Shown one piece after another: positions 37,401-48,908 of a stretch of 64,000 bases of DNA (the stretch's first letter is position 1; each line of letters begins with the position of its first letter). The notes under the pieces are model-generated. The model was not told the DNA's origin. It saw only the letters and a program-made list of their open reading frames with translations, and ran no database searches. The translations under genes and the position numbers were made by a program. Origin of the DNA: Escarpia spicata (lineage: Eukaryota; Annelida; Polychaeta; Sabellida; Siboglinidae); the NCBI GenBank assembly GCA_963995525.1, contig OZ023210.1:63416639-63480638 (forward strand). The letters are read 5' to 3'.

Positions 37401-40400
37401 GCCGGAACCAAGGAAAAAGATTATCTTATATCATGAGATACAAAGACAGCCGGAACCAAGGAAAAAGATTATCTTATATCATGAGATACAAAGACAGCCG
37501 GAACCAAGGAAAAAGATTATTTTATATCATGAGATACAAAGACAGCCGGAACCATGGAAAAAGATTATTTTATATCATGAGATACAAAGACAGCCAGAAC
37601 CAAGGAAAAAGATTATCTTATATCATGAGATACAAAGACAGCCGGAACCAAGGAAAAAGATTATTTTATATCATGAGATACAAAGACAGCCGGAACCAAG
37701 GAAAAAGATTATTTTATATCATGAGATACAAAGACAGCCAGAACCAAGGAAAAAGATTATTTTATATCATGAGATACAAAGACAGCCAGAACCAAGGAAA
37801 AAGATTATCTTATATCATGAGATACAAAGACAGCCGGAACCAAGGAAAAAGATTATCTTATATCATGAGATACAAAGACAGCTGGGACTAAGGAACAAGA
37901 TTATCTTATATCATGAGATACAAAGACAGCCAGGACCAAGAAAACGATTATCTTATATCATGAGATACAACGACAGCCAGAACCCAAAAAGATTATCTTA
38001 TATCATGAGATACAAAGACAGCCAGAACCAAGGAAAAAGATTATCTTATATCATGAGATACAAAGACAGCTGGGACTAAGGAACAAGATTATCTTATATC
38101 ATGAGATACAAAGACAGCCAGGACCAAGAAAAAGATTATCTTATATCATGAGATACAACGACAGCCAGAACCCAAAAAGATTATCTTATATCATGAGATA
38201 CAAAGACAGCTGGGACCGAGGAAAAAGACTCAACTTAAGCAAAGATCGACTCAACCGAGTTCGAATTATGTGGAGTGCACTGTATATCAATGCATATGGC
38301 TGCATTAGTTAAACAAAATATTAAATTTATGTCACAATCTGCTTCAGGTGACTTCTTTCTTCTGGAGAAATGATTTCATTTTTTATTCTAGCTTCAAAAT
38401 GATATGTCAAATTGGTGCATTTTGAAGTTTCAACTTTTTGTTTGCTGTTAGAAATGTGTCTGCATGTTAGTATAGTTTGTATGTTACTATAGTTAGCATG
38501 TAACATGAACTGGAACTTCAAGTTTAAATATTTGGCGGATGTCTCGATACAATGTTGCATATATCAATACTTAGATCATAACACAACATGTTGATACAGT
38601 GTTTCATCATTACAACCCTAGTTTTTATTGTGTCATTGTTGTATTAGTAAACTATTACTCACTTCTCAAATGAATCACTTTTACATATTTTTTCTTCCAA
38701 ATCGAGGATCTCTGACTCAGGTAAGTTGTACTTGTACTTCTTGTGGACTGAATTGAATTTATCGAAAGTGTTCCATATCTGAAAAAAAAGTATTTAAAAT
38801 CTTACATGTAATACAAGTATTGCACAAAACTTGACAAATGAACATCGGGATGGAGTCGAAAACAGGTGATGGAGTGCAGAATCAATGATGGGATGAATGA
38901 CAGATGGAAAACAAACGCCACTCCAGGGTAAGCAGTACTGTCGAAGCCAGTCTCATCCCAAACGACATCACAAGTACATTCATCATGGGTGCATTTGTTG
39001 CATCTGCACAGGGCAATACTGGCTTGCATGTGCAAACTGTGTAGGGTCTACCTATCTGCAGAAGTGCACTGCACAATTTGTTATTTATTTTAGCCTATTA
39101 ATTTTGAAAACGACTGATGTCAACCTGTCATTTTGTTAATGGGCATATCCACACTGTACTGCAACTCACTGGGACCATTTTGAAATGCTGATTTAGATGG
39201 CAAAACAAACAGTTATGTTCCATTTTTTGGGACACATCAGTCATAGATATATAAAACAAATTTAAAAAGTTAGAATGTGTGCTACGGAGCTCTATTTTTT
39301 CATTGAACATTGACAAAAATGCGGCTTTAAAAACATTTGAGTGTGACATAAAAAAGTGCCAACTATGAATGTTCTATCAACGCGTTAAAAATGTTTTTAC
39401 GTTTTGCATGCAGTGATGTAAATAAATAAATTACATACTATTCTTTATGAATATGTGCTTTGTTTTATGAAGGAGAATTTATTTTTTAGTCTAGAAATTG
39501 TGTCACGGTTGTGATGTGTTCCGTCAATGGCGGTCATAGCGTAATATTAGTTATAGTTTAATATTGTTTTTATTACAACCACGTTTTGCCTTGTAAGATA
39601 CTCTCCGATAGGTGTAAAAACAATTCGCTACGTTTCCAACTATTTTGTGGCATAATCCTGTATTTTATACCATCCGAAACAAGAAGAAATTATTTTCCAT
39701 CAATAAATCACTGCGTAAACACTGACAGGCAATTAAGACTATAGTATAGTCTGTAAGAGCATGGCAGTACCCGTAGTTTGTTCACACTGCTACCGCTTAC
39801 GGCTATGCAATGCACTCTGTCTCTGGCCTCAGCGTTCAATGTTTGGACCGGGCAGGCATGGCATATATTTCGTGTAAAAACCTGGCTTCTTCTTTCTTCG
39901 TGTTTAAACTGAACAACATCATTAAGTTGACGGCTGTTGGGTGTTGTCAGTGTAGGAGGATGCAATTTTTTTGTTTTGTGCAGTGCAGCCAGGTTTACGA
40001 GGCTTCTTCATCTTACTCTTTCTAGGCACTTCAACGAATTCTGCTCGCGCTGTGTTTTCGCGTGCGACATTTCTGTTGCAAAAACGCTGTGCCGATTACT
40101 CTGCATCTTGGTAGCGTTTTGTTTCAACCCGTCGTTGCGTGCGCTTTTAACGGTGGTATACGTCATTCATTGCGGGATTCTTGTAGATGGTAAGTTGAAC
40201 TTTATTTGCGTCACTTTCTTTTTACAATTTGACCAAAATTAAGCGAACTGTTGTCGATTTGACGGCATACCTATGATTCATTTGCAAGTTTTACAGTTTT
40301 GGCACAAATTGGCAGAAGGTGATTTTGTGTTTATTCACATCTATAGGTTTTATTTATTCAGTGTTGAAAATTTTGTTGTTCCAACAGATTCCGACAGGTG

Positions 40401-43232
40401 GTTTTTACACCGTTCAAAATGTGACTGTTTTGGCCGATCTGGCACTGTCAGACCGAGAGCGCGTCACCGGAGTCAGTATCAGATCATATTCATATCTTGG
40501 TTATCTTAATTTAAATCCCCACACAAGCAACAGTGAACACTACCTGTTTTACCTTTTAGATATAAATGATTTTATTAATCATTGATTAATATACACGGGC
40601 CTTGCCCTTGCCCTTGGCTCTTGCCTTGGCCTGGCCCCTGGGTGCCGTTGCCTTGGTCTTGGCATGTGATGGGCCATTATAATTTTACGGTTATGCTTTT
40701 ATTTAGACTTATAAATAATATAAATTTCATTATGCAATAACTTTAATTAATTGTTCTTAGTTACCTATTAAATCAACAATTTGTTAGACACATTTTTTTA
40801 AGGTAAAATACGTAAATTATTCGACTTAATTTGTTTAAAAATTAAAAAAGTTTCATGTCAAACAGTCACTGCATAACATTTTAAAAGTATGTTGTAATAT
40901 AAATATTAAACGCCTTGAGACTTGATCAGTTGTAGCATCATTTGTTTAATTGTGTGACAACATGCAATACATTAAACACCACAGTTATACCTTTCAAGTA
41001 TCACAATTATTATGAATTTATGTGTGACGTATTATAGAATTTCACACTGCTCTGTTGAGTAAAAGAGGCAGGGATATGACAATTATTTCATGATATATTT
41101 CACATTATATGATACATGATGGCCTTTTTATTTCAGATGCTGTTCACAATTACATGCAGTGACACTGATCTTACGCTGATCTGTGTCTGACAGTTAACTC
41201 TGAAGGTACCAAGCCACAGTCGTCTGAATATGACACCCATCACCTGCCCGATTATATATCTGATTCTACATTGAACAGTATCCATTCAACATCACACAAA
41301 CATTACTTATAGACATCATGTTGATGAAAACAACATTATTTTACAGGATGCTAAAATATGAACCTTGCTGCACAGATCTTGCAGCCTACTGGCAGTTATA
41401 AGACAATCAACTTCCAATATCACAAAAAGACTGTATTATGAGCAGAGCAGACTTCTTCATGGCTTGACTCCCGTGGGCCATGTGGAGTAATGCAGAAAGC
41501 AATCTTGCATTTGGGTTCAGTGACGGAATACTGTGAAAAATGTATAACATTACTTCATGAAGTTCATGTTAAAATGCAGAACATTACATTATCAAGCAGT
41601 GACAATTTATTACTGGTCTCTACAGAGCCTGCAGCATTCACCCAACCTGTCATGACACAGTCCCACATAGACACAGTGAACTAGGAGTATGAATATTGTA
41701 TTTCATTGTCATGTATTGATCTGTTGAGTTATTTAGCCAATATTTACTTATTAATAAAGTTATTGTTAATGTTATATGACTGGTTAATGTATATTTATTA
41801 TAATGTTTAATGTGGTTGTAAACATTGCATAAATTATATAACTGTCTTCATAATTATCGTCATTCCAGTCTTTCTTTCGAAATGTAGTGGTCAGTCGTTA
41901 GTATGCTAATATTAGCCAATATTAACTTATTAATTAAGTTACTGTTAATGTGAAATGACTGGTTAATGTATATTTATTACCATAATTAATGTGGGTTACT
42001 GCTTGCATAAATTATACAAATATCTTCATAATCATGGAAATTATGGCCTTTTACTGAAATGTGTCGGTCTGTCAAAGTTGCGCACTAATTAGCCAGTATT
42101 GACTAATTAATTAAATTGTTAAATGGTTTGTTAATGTATATTTATTATCATTATTAATGTGGTTATACACATTGCATAATATGTATAAATATCTTCATAG
42201 TCATGGACATTATGGCATTTTACTGATATGTTTTGGTCTGTCGAGGTTGTGCGCTAATTACCCAATATTGACTAATTAATTCAATAATAATTATTTTTTA
42301 ATGCATATTTATTACCATTTTTAATGTGGTTATACACATTGCATAATAAATTATGTATAAAATCTTCATAATCATGGACATTATGGCCTTTAATTGGAGC
42401 ATTTTGGTCTGTTGAGTTTTGCATGCTACATAACTAAAATTAACTAATTAATTGTATTAATTTGGTTATAATTAATACTATAAATATTATAAATTTATTA
42501 CTCTTGCCAATGTGTTTGAAAACCCTGAAGACAGCATTTAAATATCTGTATAAATAAAAAAGTTATTACATTTTAAAGCAAATATTTACCTATAGAAAAC
42601 ACAAAAATGAGTCCATTTTGCCATTGTAAGAGATACACAAAAATGACTCTGTTTTTCCGTCTTAAAATCGCAATATCTTTTGATCTATTAAACTTAAAGG
42701 TATCTTAATAAAATAAACAGTTATGTGATCCTTAACTAGGCTATTACCTTTAATTTAACATCATTGCCATTACCTGGCATTGGCTAGAACTTGGTGACAC
42801 ACCATCCACGAAATCGTCACTAATGTACTAATGACTATAGCGGATTACCGGGAGAAGAAGACCGAGTCTGTGTGCATCCCTCGTGACCGAAAGCGGAGGC
42901 GGAGCCGGAAATAACCAGTCCAATGGCAATGCCCACTGTACCATCCCAGCCACACGCCCATGGAGTCACGGACAGAGTCAGCGAAGAGCAACAACAGTAA
43001 CAACTATTAATTGTGACTAACTTATTTTAATTGTATTTACCTTCATTGCTATGGCCTTACAGGCGTCACACTCCATTAGTGCTGGCATGAAATGACTGTG
43101 CATTTCTTCATCACTTAGCTGCGGAGTCTTGAACTTCATCGGAGTCCCGCGAGGTCTTGAAGGATCGCCCGATTCTTGTGCATAAACCAAATATGCACAA
43201 AATAGTTGCAGAACACAGACCATCCAATTCAT
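28405..43232 (-). CDS. MZB1 (pERp1)-like ER chaperone, four exons
   Basis: Exons 43232-43041, 38778-38663, 32721-32617 and 28564-28405 have GT donors and AG acceptors. They join with phases 0, 2 and 2 to 573 nt (190 residues; human MZB1 has 189). Residues 1-19 form a signal peptide. Exon 1 continues with PQLSDEEMHSHFMPALMECDACKAIA, the family's N-terminal block with a CxxC. Exon 3 carries LVDDKKRLTGPG and ends KWPTR. Exon 4 has GDTEIYEAYKKK, a cysteine pair around LCNGPGVFGKC, and ends in KDEL. MZB1 is a saposin-like ER-lumenal co-chaperone that assists disulphide-bonded secretory proteins, and in mammals IgM. An ER role is supported here by the signal peptide and retention tag. The methionine at 43232 was chosen over one 25 codons upstream because it begins the hydrophobic signal. 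Introns of 4.3, 5.9 and 4.1 kb are full of transposons. Confidence 0.92.
29073..30970 (-). pseudogene. CR1/jockey-like LINE reverse transcriptase, 5'-truncated
   Basis: Three overlapping frames give one reverse transcriptase. The stretch 30970-30530 holds the upstream part with KSPGVDGIPPKLL. The stretch 30522-29446 holds ENYRPVSLTSV, LDFQKAF, SGVPQGSVLGPILF, LKFADDTKVF and the thumb. The stretch 29425-29150 holds the C-terminal block ending LRRAGYT. A frameshift at about 30525 and a stop near 29446 interrupt it. No endonuclease domain remains. It is transcribed in the same direction as MZB1 and sits in its intron 3. Confidence 0.85.
31202..31640 (-). pseudogene. broken coding fragment with charged coiled coil
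   Basis: A frame at 31629-31429 (MDWDTLTVHRLMYNSFATLD style) continues after a one-base shift into 31432-31202, a Lys/Glu-rich helix ending in ETQLK and a stop. The two parts read as one protein fragment of about 140 residues. The family is not recognised. Its position inside an inverted-repeat element suggests a transposon-encoded protein. Confidence 0.45.
32338..32491. mobile_element. 154-bp pogo-like MITE
   Basis: Inverted ends CAGTAAACCTCGGATATGTAACAAAT and CAGTAAACCTCAGATATAACAAAT (complement of the right end) enclose AT-rich DNA. TA precedes the left end; the right flank is TG. The ends resemble those of the Tigger-like relic at 20985-22195. Confidence 0.65.
32846..33761. repeat. 48-bp minisatellite, left array, ~19 copies
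   Basis: Each unit reads ATGAGATACAAACACAGCCAG then AACCAAGGAAAAAGATTATC/TTTATATC. Because 48 is a multiple of three and the unit lacks a stop, a 316-codon frame (MRYKHSQNQGKRLSYI repeated) stays open. Copies are nearly identical, with a C/T variant (LSYI or LFYI) in runs. There is no sign that the frame is a real gene. Confidence 0.95.
34481..36850 (+). pseudogene. hAT transposase, ZNF862-like, disrupted
   Basis: Reading frames in order give an N-terminal zinc-binding block (RCIMCQTHPKLADTK..H..H, near 34680), a transposase core (FGVMFDGAKDKSVTEMELIY at 35131, GVGCDGAAVNIGHRNSV at 35335, MHCVAHRLELGAIDAAKDRG at 35421), and the hAT dimerisation domain (SSAVCERGFSAMKRIKSDWR near 36610). Breaks are a shift near 34530, a stop at 35010, a shift near 35775 and a 115-bp tandem triplication at 36116-36460. 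The element cannot encode a single full-length transposase. Confidence 0.85.
36116..36460. repeat. 115-bp tandem triplication inside the transposase
   Basis: GAATGGCCTGACGAACCTAC starts copies at 36116, 36231 and 36346, and a partial fourth copy starts at 36461. Copies differ by one or two bases. As 115 is not a multiple of three, the triplication shifts the frame. Confidence 0.95.
37240..38230. repeat. 48-bp minisatellite, right array, ~20 copies
   Basis: This is the same unit as the left array, but nearly all copies read AAAGACAGCCGG instead of AAACACAGCCAG (KDSRNQ versus KHSQNQ in translation). Copies become shorter and more varied after 37880 (AGCTGGGACTAAGGAACAAG, CAACGACAGCCAGAACCC), and a four-unit block is duplicated there. 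Confidence 0.95.
38800..41724. other. MZB1 intron 1, no gene recognised
   Basis: No coding exon is seen. A short CTTGCCCTTGG-type simple repeat lies at about 40595-40665; its complement encodes an Ala/Lys-rich stretch followed by a stop and AATAAAA, but it has no start or splice partner. Confidence 0.5.
41725..42540. repeat. AT-rich tandem repeat of ~175 bp
   Basis: The motif TAGCCAATATTnACTnATTAAT recurs at about 41733, 41911, 42090, 42259 and 42431. Each copy is followed by TTAATGTATATTTATTA, GTGGTTATACACATTGCATAA and CTTCATAATCATGGACATTATGG. Copies are roughly 75-85% alike. The period is close to nucleosome length, as in many satellite DNAs. Confidence 0.85.
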
Positions 43233-43480
43233 GTTGGCGTATTGTATAACTATGCTTAAATAAATTTTGGCTGTCGAATCGAGGGGAGTTTTCTCAAATA
43301 TAGCCAATCACACTTCCTAAATGGTAGCTACCGACGCTTTCCCGTGAAACGTGTCCACTAGGCGCGCTGTTGCATTTCATGACGTGTCGCAGCGAGAGTG
43401 GCTGCACGTTTTGCCACCGCGTGGCGCTGCATTAAACGTAGACGGTTTGACAGTAATCGCTAGATGTCACCATTCATTTA
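43233..43480 (-). promoter_or_regulatory. MZB1-like promoter with CCAAT and ACGTG sites
   Basis: Upstream of the MZB1 start lies a CCAAT on + (43304-43308, ATTGG on the gene strand), then ACGTGTCC at 43349-43356 and TGACGTGT at 43380-43387. TGACGTG is the core recognised by XBP1/ATF6 in unfolded-protein-response elements. The region is CpG-rich compared with its surroundings. Regulation by ER stress is an inference. Confidence 0.45.
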
Positions 43481-43924
43481 GAATCACGCAAGGTCCTAGC
43501 TGGGACTGGAGTCGTTGGTAATAATTATCTATGGCTCTGATTCTAGTTATGTTATACAAAGACCGATTCTAGTTATGTTATACAAAGTCCAAAAACAGCG
43601 TTTGTGGTTAAAAAAGCAATGTTTTCATAACATGACAAGTTACTGAAACAGTGTTTCATCAGCTTAAAGTTAGATTTCCGGATCTTTCATTTTTTTATAT
43701 CAATTTTTTTAGTGAATCAACATACGGGGTCCCATACCCTAGCCCCTATATCACTTTCCTCAACTCCATGTAGGGCCTACTCTGTTTTATAAAATGTGCT
43801 ATTTTAAGATAAAAACGGCACAAAGACGACAAAGTCTATCCGCGTATCAAACGTTTAATATTCCGCTGACGGACCTGGCGACCGGGAACTTTACAAAAGC
43901 ATATAATGTTATCGAATATGTCGA

Positions 43925-43996
43925 AGTCACACACGTACAAGCACACCCATGCACGCACGCACACACGAACGCACGCACACACACATACATACACTA
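43925..43996. repeat. interrupted CA microsatellite
   Basis: CACACACG, CGCACGCACACA and ACACATACATAC form a short tract. Confidence 0.8.
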
Positions 43997-44344
43997 CGTT
44001 AACTCAGAATGTCAATAGTTAGCACATATATTTTTTAATAAATAATTATACTTTTAAGGGTACAGAGCTCAAAAAGGGCTGTTCGTTAATTTTTTGCCCG
44101 ACCCGATCAGACTAGTCAACTCTAAGTAGCAGTTGCAATGCATTCGCCAGAGAAGAACGGTGCCCCTGGCGTACTTAAAGCGGTGAACAAAGCTATGGAT
44201 CTGACAGGAGGTAAAGACACGAAGCTGGTTGTTGTCACCACTGACGACAAGGCGGCAAATACCGGCAGACAAAGTGGATAATTGTCTGATTGCTGACCAA
44301 ATGCAGTGAGGTTTGGCAACATTCTGGTGTGCTGCACACCGATC

Positions 44345-45256
44345 TGACTTATTTTAGTTTAGTTAAGTCCTTTTTAGCAATATCTCTTAGGAGTGAGTTG
44401 CAGTAGTCAAGGCGACTGCTAATTACAGATACTGATATTGTTTTAGCAGTAGATAAAGACAAATGACGCCGAATTCGGCGGAAATCACGTATATGGTAGA
44501 AACAGGATTTACATACTTGAGAAATGTTCTGGTGAAAGCTGAAATCACTGTCAAAGATAACACCTAGAATACGAACAGTGTCTGATGGTGATGTATCATT
44601 ACCAAGCAATTTAACTGGAAAGTAGTTAACAACCTTGTTTCATTGTTGTTTTGTGCCAATAATAATTAGATCAGTTTTATCTGGATTTAGTTTCAATTTA
44701 CTTGCTTCCATCCACAGTAAGATGTCGGTGAGAAAGTCATGTAAAGTTGATAGAAATGTCTGTGAAATTTGGTGAAAGTGATATATACACCTGTGTGTCG
44801 TCATGCAACATACAAGTGATGATTTATATTATGATTAGTTATGACCCGACTAAGGGATGTAGTGTATAAACTAAACAGAACAGGGCCAAGGACAGAACCT
44901 TGTGGGACACCAAATGGAAGATGTTCTGGACAAGACAGTGAGCCAGATATGTTAATGTTTTGGTATCGCTCTGAAAAATATGAACTAAACCACAGAAGAG
45001 CCATGCCAGATATACCAAAATGTCTATTAAGGCGATGTAAAAGAATGTCGTGATCTATTGTATCAAAAACAGCTGATAGATCTAGTAGGGTGAGAGCAGT
45101 CAATTTGCTATTATCCATATTGCATACAATGTCATTGTGTCTTTTAAGAAGAGCCGTCTCAGTTGAATGAAATCGCTTATATGCAGATTGTAGCTCATTT
45201 GATAAATGTTGTGAATAAATGTGGTCATGGAGTCGATTTGCAAAAACCTTCTCCAA
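44345..45256 (-). pseudogene. LINE reverse transcriptase fragment (L2/CR1-like)
   Basis: Read on minus, 45256-44801 encodes LLDLSAVFDTIDHDILLHRL and GVPQGSVLGPVLFSLY. The frame breaks at the catalytic YADD region (HHLYVA then a stop). It resumes at 44609-44349 with VRILGVIFDSDFSFHQNISQ. Both ends are truncated. The C-terminal part of the same kind of element is present at 63156-63512. Confidence 0.85.
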
Positions 45257-47126
45257 TACTACATTATATTAACGTAGCTGCACTGGCTATCATGTCAGTT
45301 GATTTTTTTTATAGAACATTAGTAGGTGTCAGTATGAAAATGTGTAGTATTAAAAAACCAAGGCACTATCACCATGTGTCACCAATCAGTCCTTTAAAAA
45401 CTAGTATTTTTAGTGTGTCTGTGGTGCGTCAGCCCAGTTCAAACATAAATTCATTCACCATGAATACAGATCACAATAGTCTGGTTATTCTCATGCCACT
45501 ATGCTGTTGTATTATAATTACCAAAATACATCACGCTGTCAAATCACCAAATACTGGCCGTAGTTTTGTTTATTCTCCATAATGCCCGACCTCAGCCGCC
45601 ATTTGCAATGACACGTGACTGACCCCAGCAGGTGTCAATCAATCTTGTCTACCACAACAAGTTCAACACATGGCCCTTCATAAAACAATATCGCGAGACA
45701 ACTTGGCGGGAAAACCTTGAGGGGAAATCTCAGTAATAGGAGTGTCTGTCAAATTGTGTTGAAATAAGCCACATGCCAGTAAAAAAAGTCACATTCCTAA
45801 GAAAAAAAACAAGCATCTGGTGACAGTTGTATTATTGGTAACAACCAGGAAGTATTACTTAATGTAACTTTTGATAAACAAAATTACAATACTTACAAAG
45901 CCATAACTTGGCATATGAACTCGACTTGTGTTTACCCAAAATTGCACGGGATGGTTTTATGTTTGGTGATGGGGTCGTGCCAAAAAGGCAGTACGGCATT
46001 TTTGCTGTCTTTCAACATTGTAGCAAAATGTTTATGAAGCTGTATTAAACTTAATATACATTTGTTTACAAAAAAATCCCGTCTGAATGTCAATAACATG
46101 TTTGTACTTTCAACCATATAAATTTTTCTTTTGGGGAGTTTCTCAAAATGAAATCAAATGCCATTTTAAGGTGATTTTTTACATATCTTTTAATTGTCTT
46201 TTAAACACATTTAAATATCTCTAAACAACATCATTCTTTTTGGTCTGGAGTATTGTTTAGTATCTGAGGCAAACTCTGAGAAAAAATTGTTAGCTTATCT
46301 TCAAAACTTATTAGAAATTATTAATTCAAAAGAAGCATATAATAGCCGGTGCAGCCACCTTAAGCTTTCATACATGCCTTAGGGTTATGAACATAATCTT
46401 CAATGTATGCGTAAACTGCCCTTTTACCCATTAGAAGTACTCTTTTAAGACATTGCCTCCCAGTGAAAATTCAATAAAAAAACGCCCTGTTTCAGTCTGA
46501 CGTAGTCGAAAATTTTCCAGTTTACGTTATTGTGACGTCACGCTGGCTTTGAATCTGATACAGTCGGTGTAATGTACACATTGCAGTCGGATTTAGTCTG
46601 GTCGGGTCGGGGGAAAAGTGCCAGTGTGTCCCGGTCTTCACACTTATTGACCAAAGTTCCGTAATATGGCATATCTTCTACAAGCGTCTTGATTCTACTC
46701 AGTTGCGTAGCGTAAAACTGCGTCAAACGACCTCTTACGAGTAAGTGGGCCGCAACGCTGTTTTTTACGTGAGCCTTGCAGTAAACATTCACTCTATAAG
46801 ATTCGCTTCGTTAGCAGATAGCATCTACTCAAATTGTCTTTTATACATTTAAATTATTTTCTAAATGTAAACTATTTACCATAAAATAAAATAATGAATT
46901 GTAATGGTGATTATTGTCGAACATTGTCGCGTGTATTTTATTTAGAATTTTGAAAAACGGTTTCACTGACATTTAAATGTTCACCTGAACAACTTGATTC
47001 ATTCTCGATTTACTATCATTGTATGACTAAACAATCCCACCTTCATTCATTTACAACTTATGTCCAATATATTAAATCCATGTTCACTAAGAAATATTTA
47101 TAACAAAAATAGTAACTTGATATCTG
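45257..47126. other. no recognisable gene
   Basis: The reading frames present are short and unfamiliar. One on minus at 46792-46538 (84 codons) begins MNVYCKAHVKNS, but it has no recognised relatives or splice context. Confidence 0.45.
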
Positions 47127-47345
<219 letters not shown>

Positions 47346-47639
47346 GTGCGTGCACGTGCGTGCCAGAAGATCCACATAAATCGTATTTGTGATCATTCCG
47401 TAATGACAGACAGCATCTAGCCAACTATCTGTGTCATAAATGTATACACATTGACAGGAACTGACAGCGTGCTTTAAAAACATGTGCAAAAACATTGTAA
47501 GATATATTCTAGAAAACAATAGAATACAGATATGTAATATTTATTATGATATAGTACATAATATTCTGAAAACCATCCAAAAAAATTATACAATGGTCTG
47601 TAAATGTTATATAATTTAATAGATGTGTAATACAATAAT

Positions 47640-48205
47640 TATTGTATGATTACTGTTGGCTTGGACGTTTCAGAATAGTATGGGATTATATCTTCGAAGG
47701 GAATCAAACTCTTCCGTTAATTAAGAGAATACAACGTACAGGATCTACGCTAAAGACCTAAGTGTAATACCTCGTTTAGAATTGTGTATACAAGCTTGGA
47801 AGCTATATTGTAAGAAAAACAAAATTATGCTGATAAAGTACAAAGGAGAGCAACCATATGATTAAATAAATGAAGATATGTAATTTAATAACGTACCCGA
47901 ATTTAAGGACGCCTACACTGAATGTACGAAGTACCATACATTTGAAGAGGATCTCATCGAGACATCTAGTTATATGCAGAAGTGATGACAAACACCTATA
48001 GTTGGCGCTTCACATGGATGAATCAAGACCCAAGGAGACATGGAGGAGATCAGTGGAGCATGAGGTGAAGGCACTCGGGTGGAATAGGGGCAGGTGACGA
48101 AGCTGGCAGCAGACAGGCAACATTGGCGTTCTTTGGTGTCGGGCCTTAATGTGAACCCACACGAAGAGGATTACGTAAAGTAAGTAAGTAAGTAAGTAAG
48201 TATTT
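47640..48205 (+). pseudogene. degraded LINE tails with (GTAA)n
   Basis: At about 47760-47860 the translation resembles a reverse-transcriptase thumb (PRLELCIQAWKLYCKKNK). From about 48027 a separate C-terminal block reads RPKETWRRSVEHEVKALGW..VTKLAADRQHWR and ends before (GTAA)n at 48180-48200. That block is characteristic of many invertebrate LINE 3' ends. Two different elements may be joined here. Confidence 0.6.
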
Positions 48206-48908
48206 TAGGAAAATGGGTGTACTGGGCTCAAGTATCCTCTGTTAAGGATTTGGAACATGAACGAAGACCCTAATGCACTGGCAACGGAGTATAGGTGACG
48301 AATGTGAACCCTAAACCCAGACATCTGATAAAATCAGTTTAGTCCTTTCGGGTAGATGGTCTTCTCTGCAAAATCATTTTTGCAAATTAAACCTAAAAAA
48401 GAAAAACGTATGATTAATGGTACATCTAAATAACGACCATCGGTTTACAACGGAGACGAGAATGCGTGATTATCCAGTCATGGCACGGGGATGCATTCAG
48501 CCGTTACATTCCCATGCCACTGAACATTAAACAATGACCAATTGGACAAGGCTGAGGATAGTAACCGGGGGTTACCCTCATCTGTCCTGTTAAATAACAT
48601 AGCTTAATACATATTTTTGTTTTGTTGTTTTTGTTTATAAAAAAACATACATATACATATACAATCACAGAGGGTTCGCTACAAGATAGAAAAAGTATTT
48701 GCGACACGATGGTGTTCATTTGAATCAGAGGGGGACGATGCTGTATTAAAAAATATATACGGTGGCCGTACGAAGGTATGCGCTGAAATTAAAGTAAACA
48801 CGGGATTGCGAAGTTGTGGTGCCGTCCACAGCGCCGCTACTGCTGACCACCTCACACCTCCACAAACACGTGTCCTGTTATTAATAATTAATACATGGGT
48901 ATTAGATT
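48206..48908. other. no recognisable gene
   Basis: Only short frames are present. No repeat structure is evident apart from a GGTAACC-like palindrome near 48570. Confidence 0.4.

Larger units (their letters stand above)
32776..38282. mobile_element. pogo/Tigger-like non-autonomous element carrying a minisatellite
   Basis: Ends CAGTGCGCTCCGGGTAAGTTGAAC and (complement) CAGTGCACTCCACATAATTCGAAC are inverted repeats flanked by TA on both sides. The body consists of 48-bp tandem repeats, later split by a hAT insertion at 33762-37238. Without the hAT the element would be about 2.0 kb. It lies in MZB1 intron 2. Confidence 0.65.

Noticed and set aside
40570..40680. Basic Ala/Lys-rich frame on minus followed by a stop and AATAAAA, histone-tail-like
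   Set aside because: Encoded by a short CCTTGG-type simple repeat with no upstream exon or start.
44140..44281. Plus-strand frame with VVVTTDDKAANTG, perhaps a hAT core fragment
   Set aside because: Only about 45 codons with weak resemblance and no neighbouring hAT motifs or ends.
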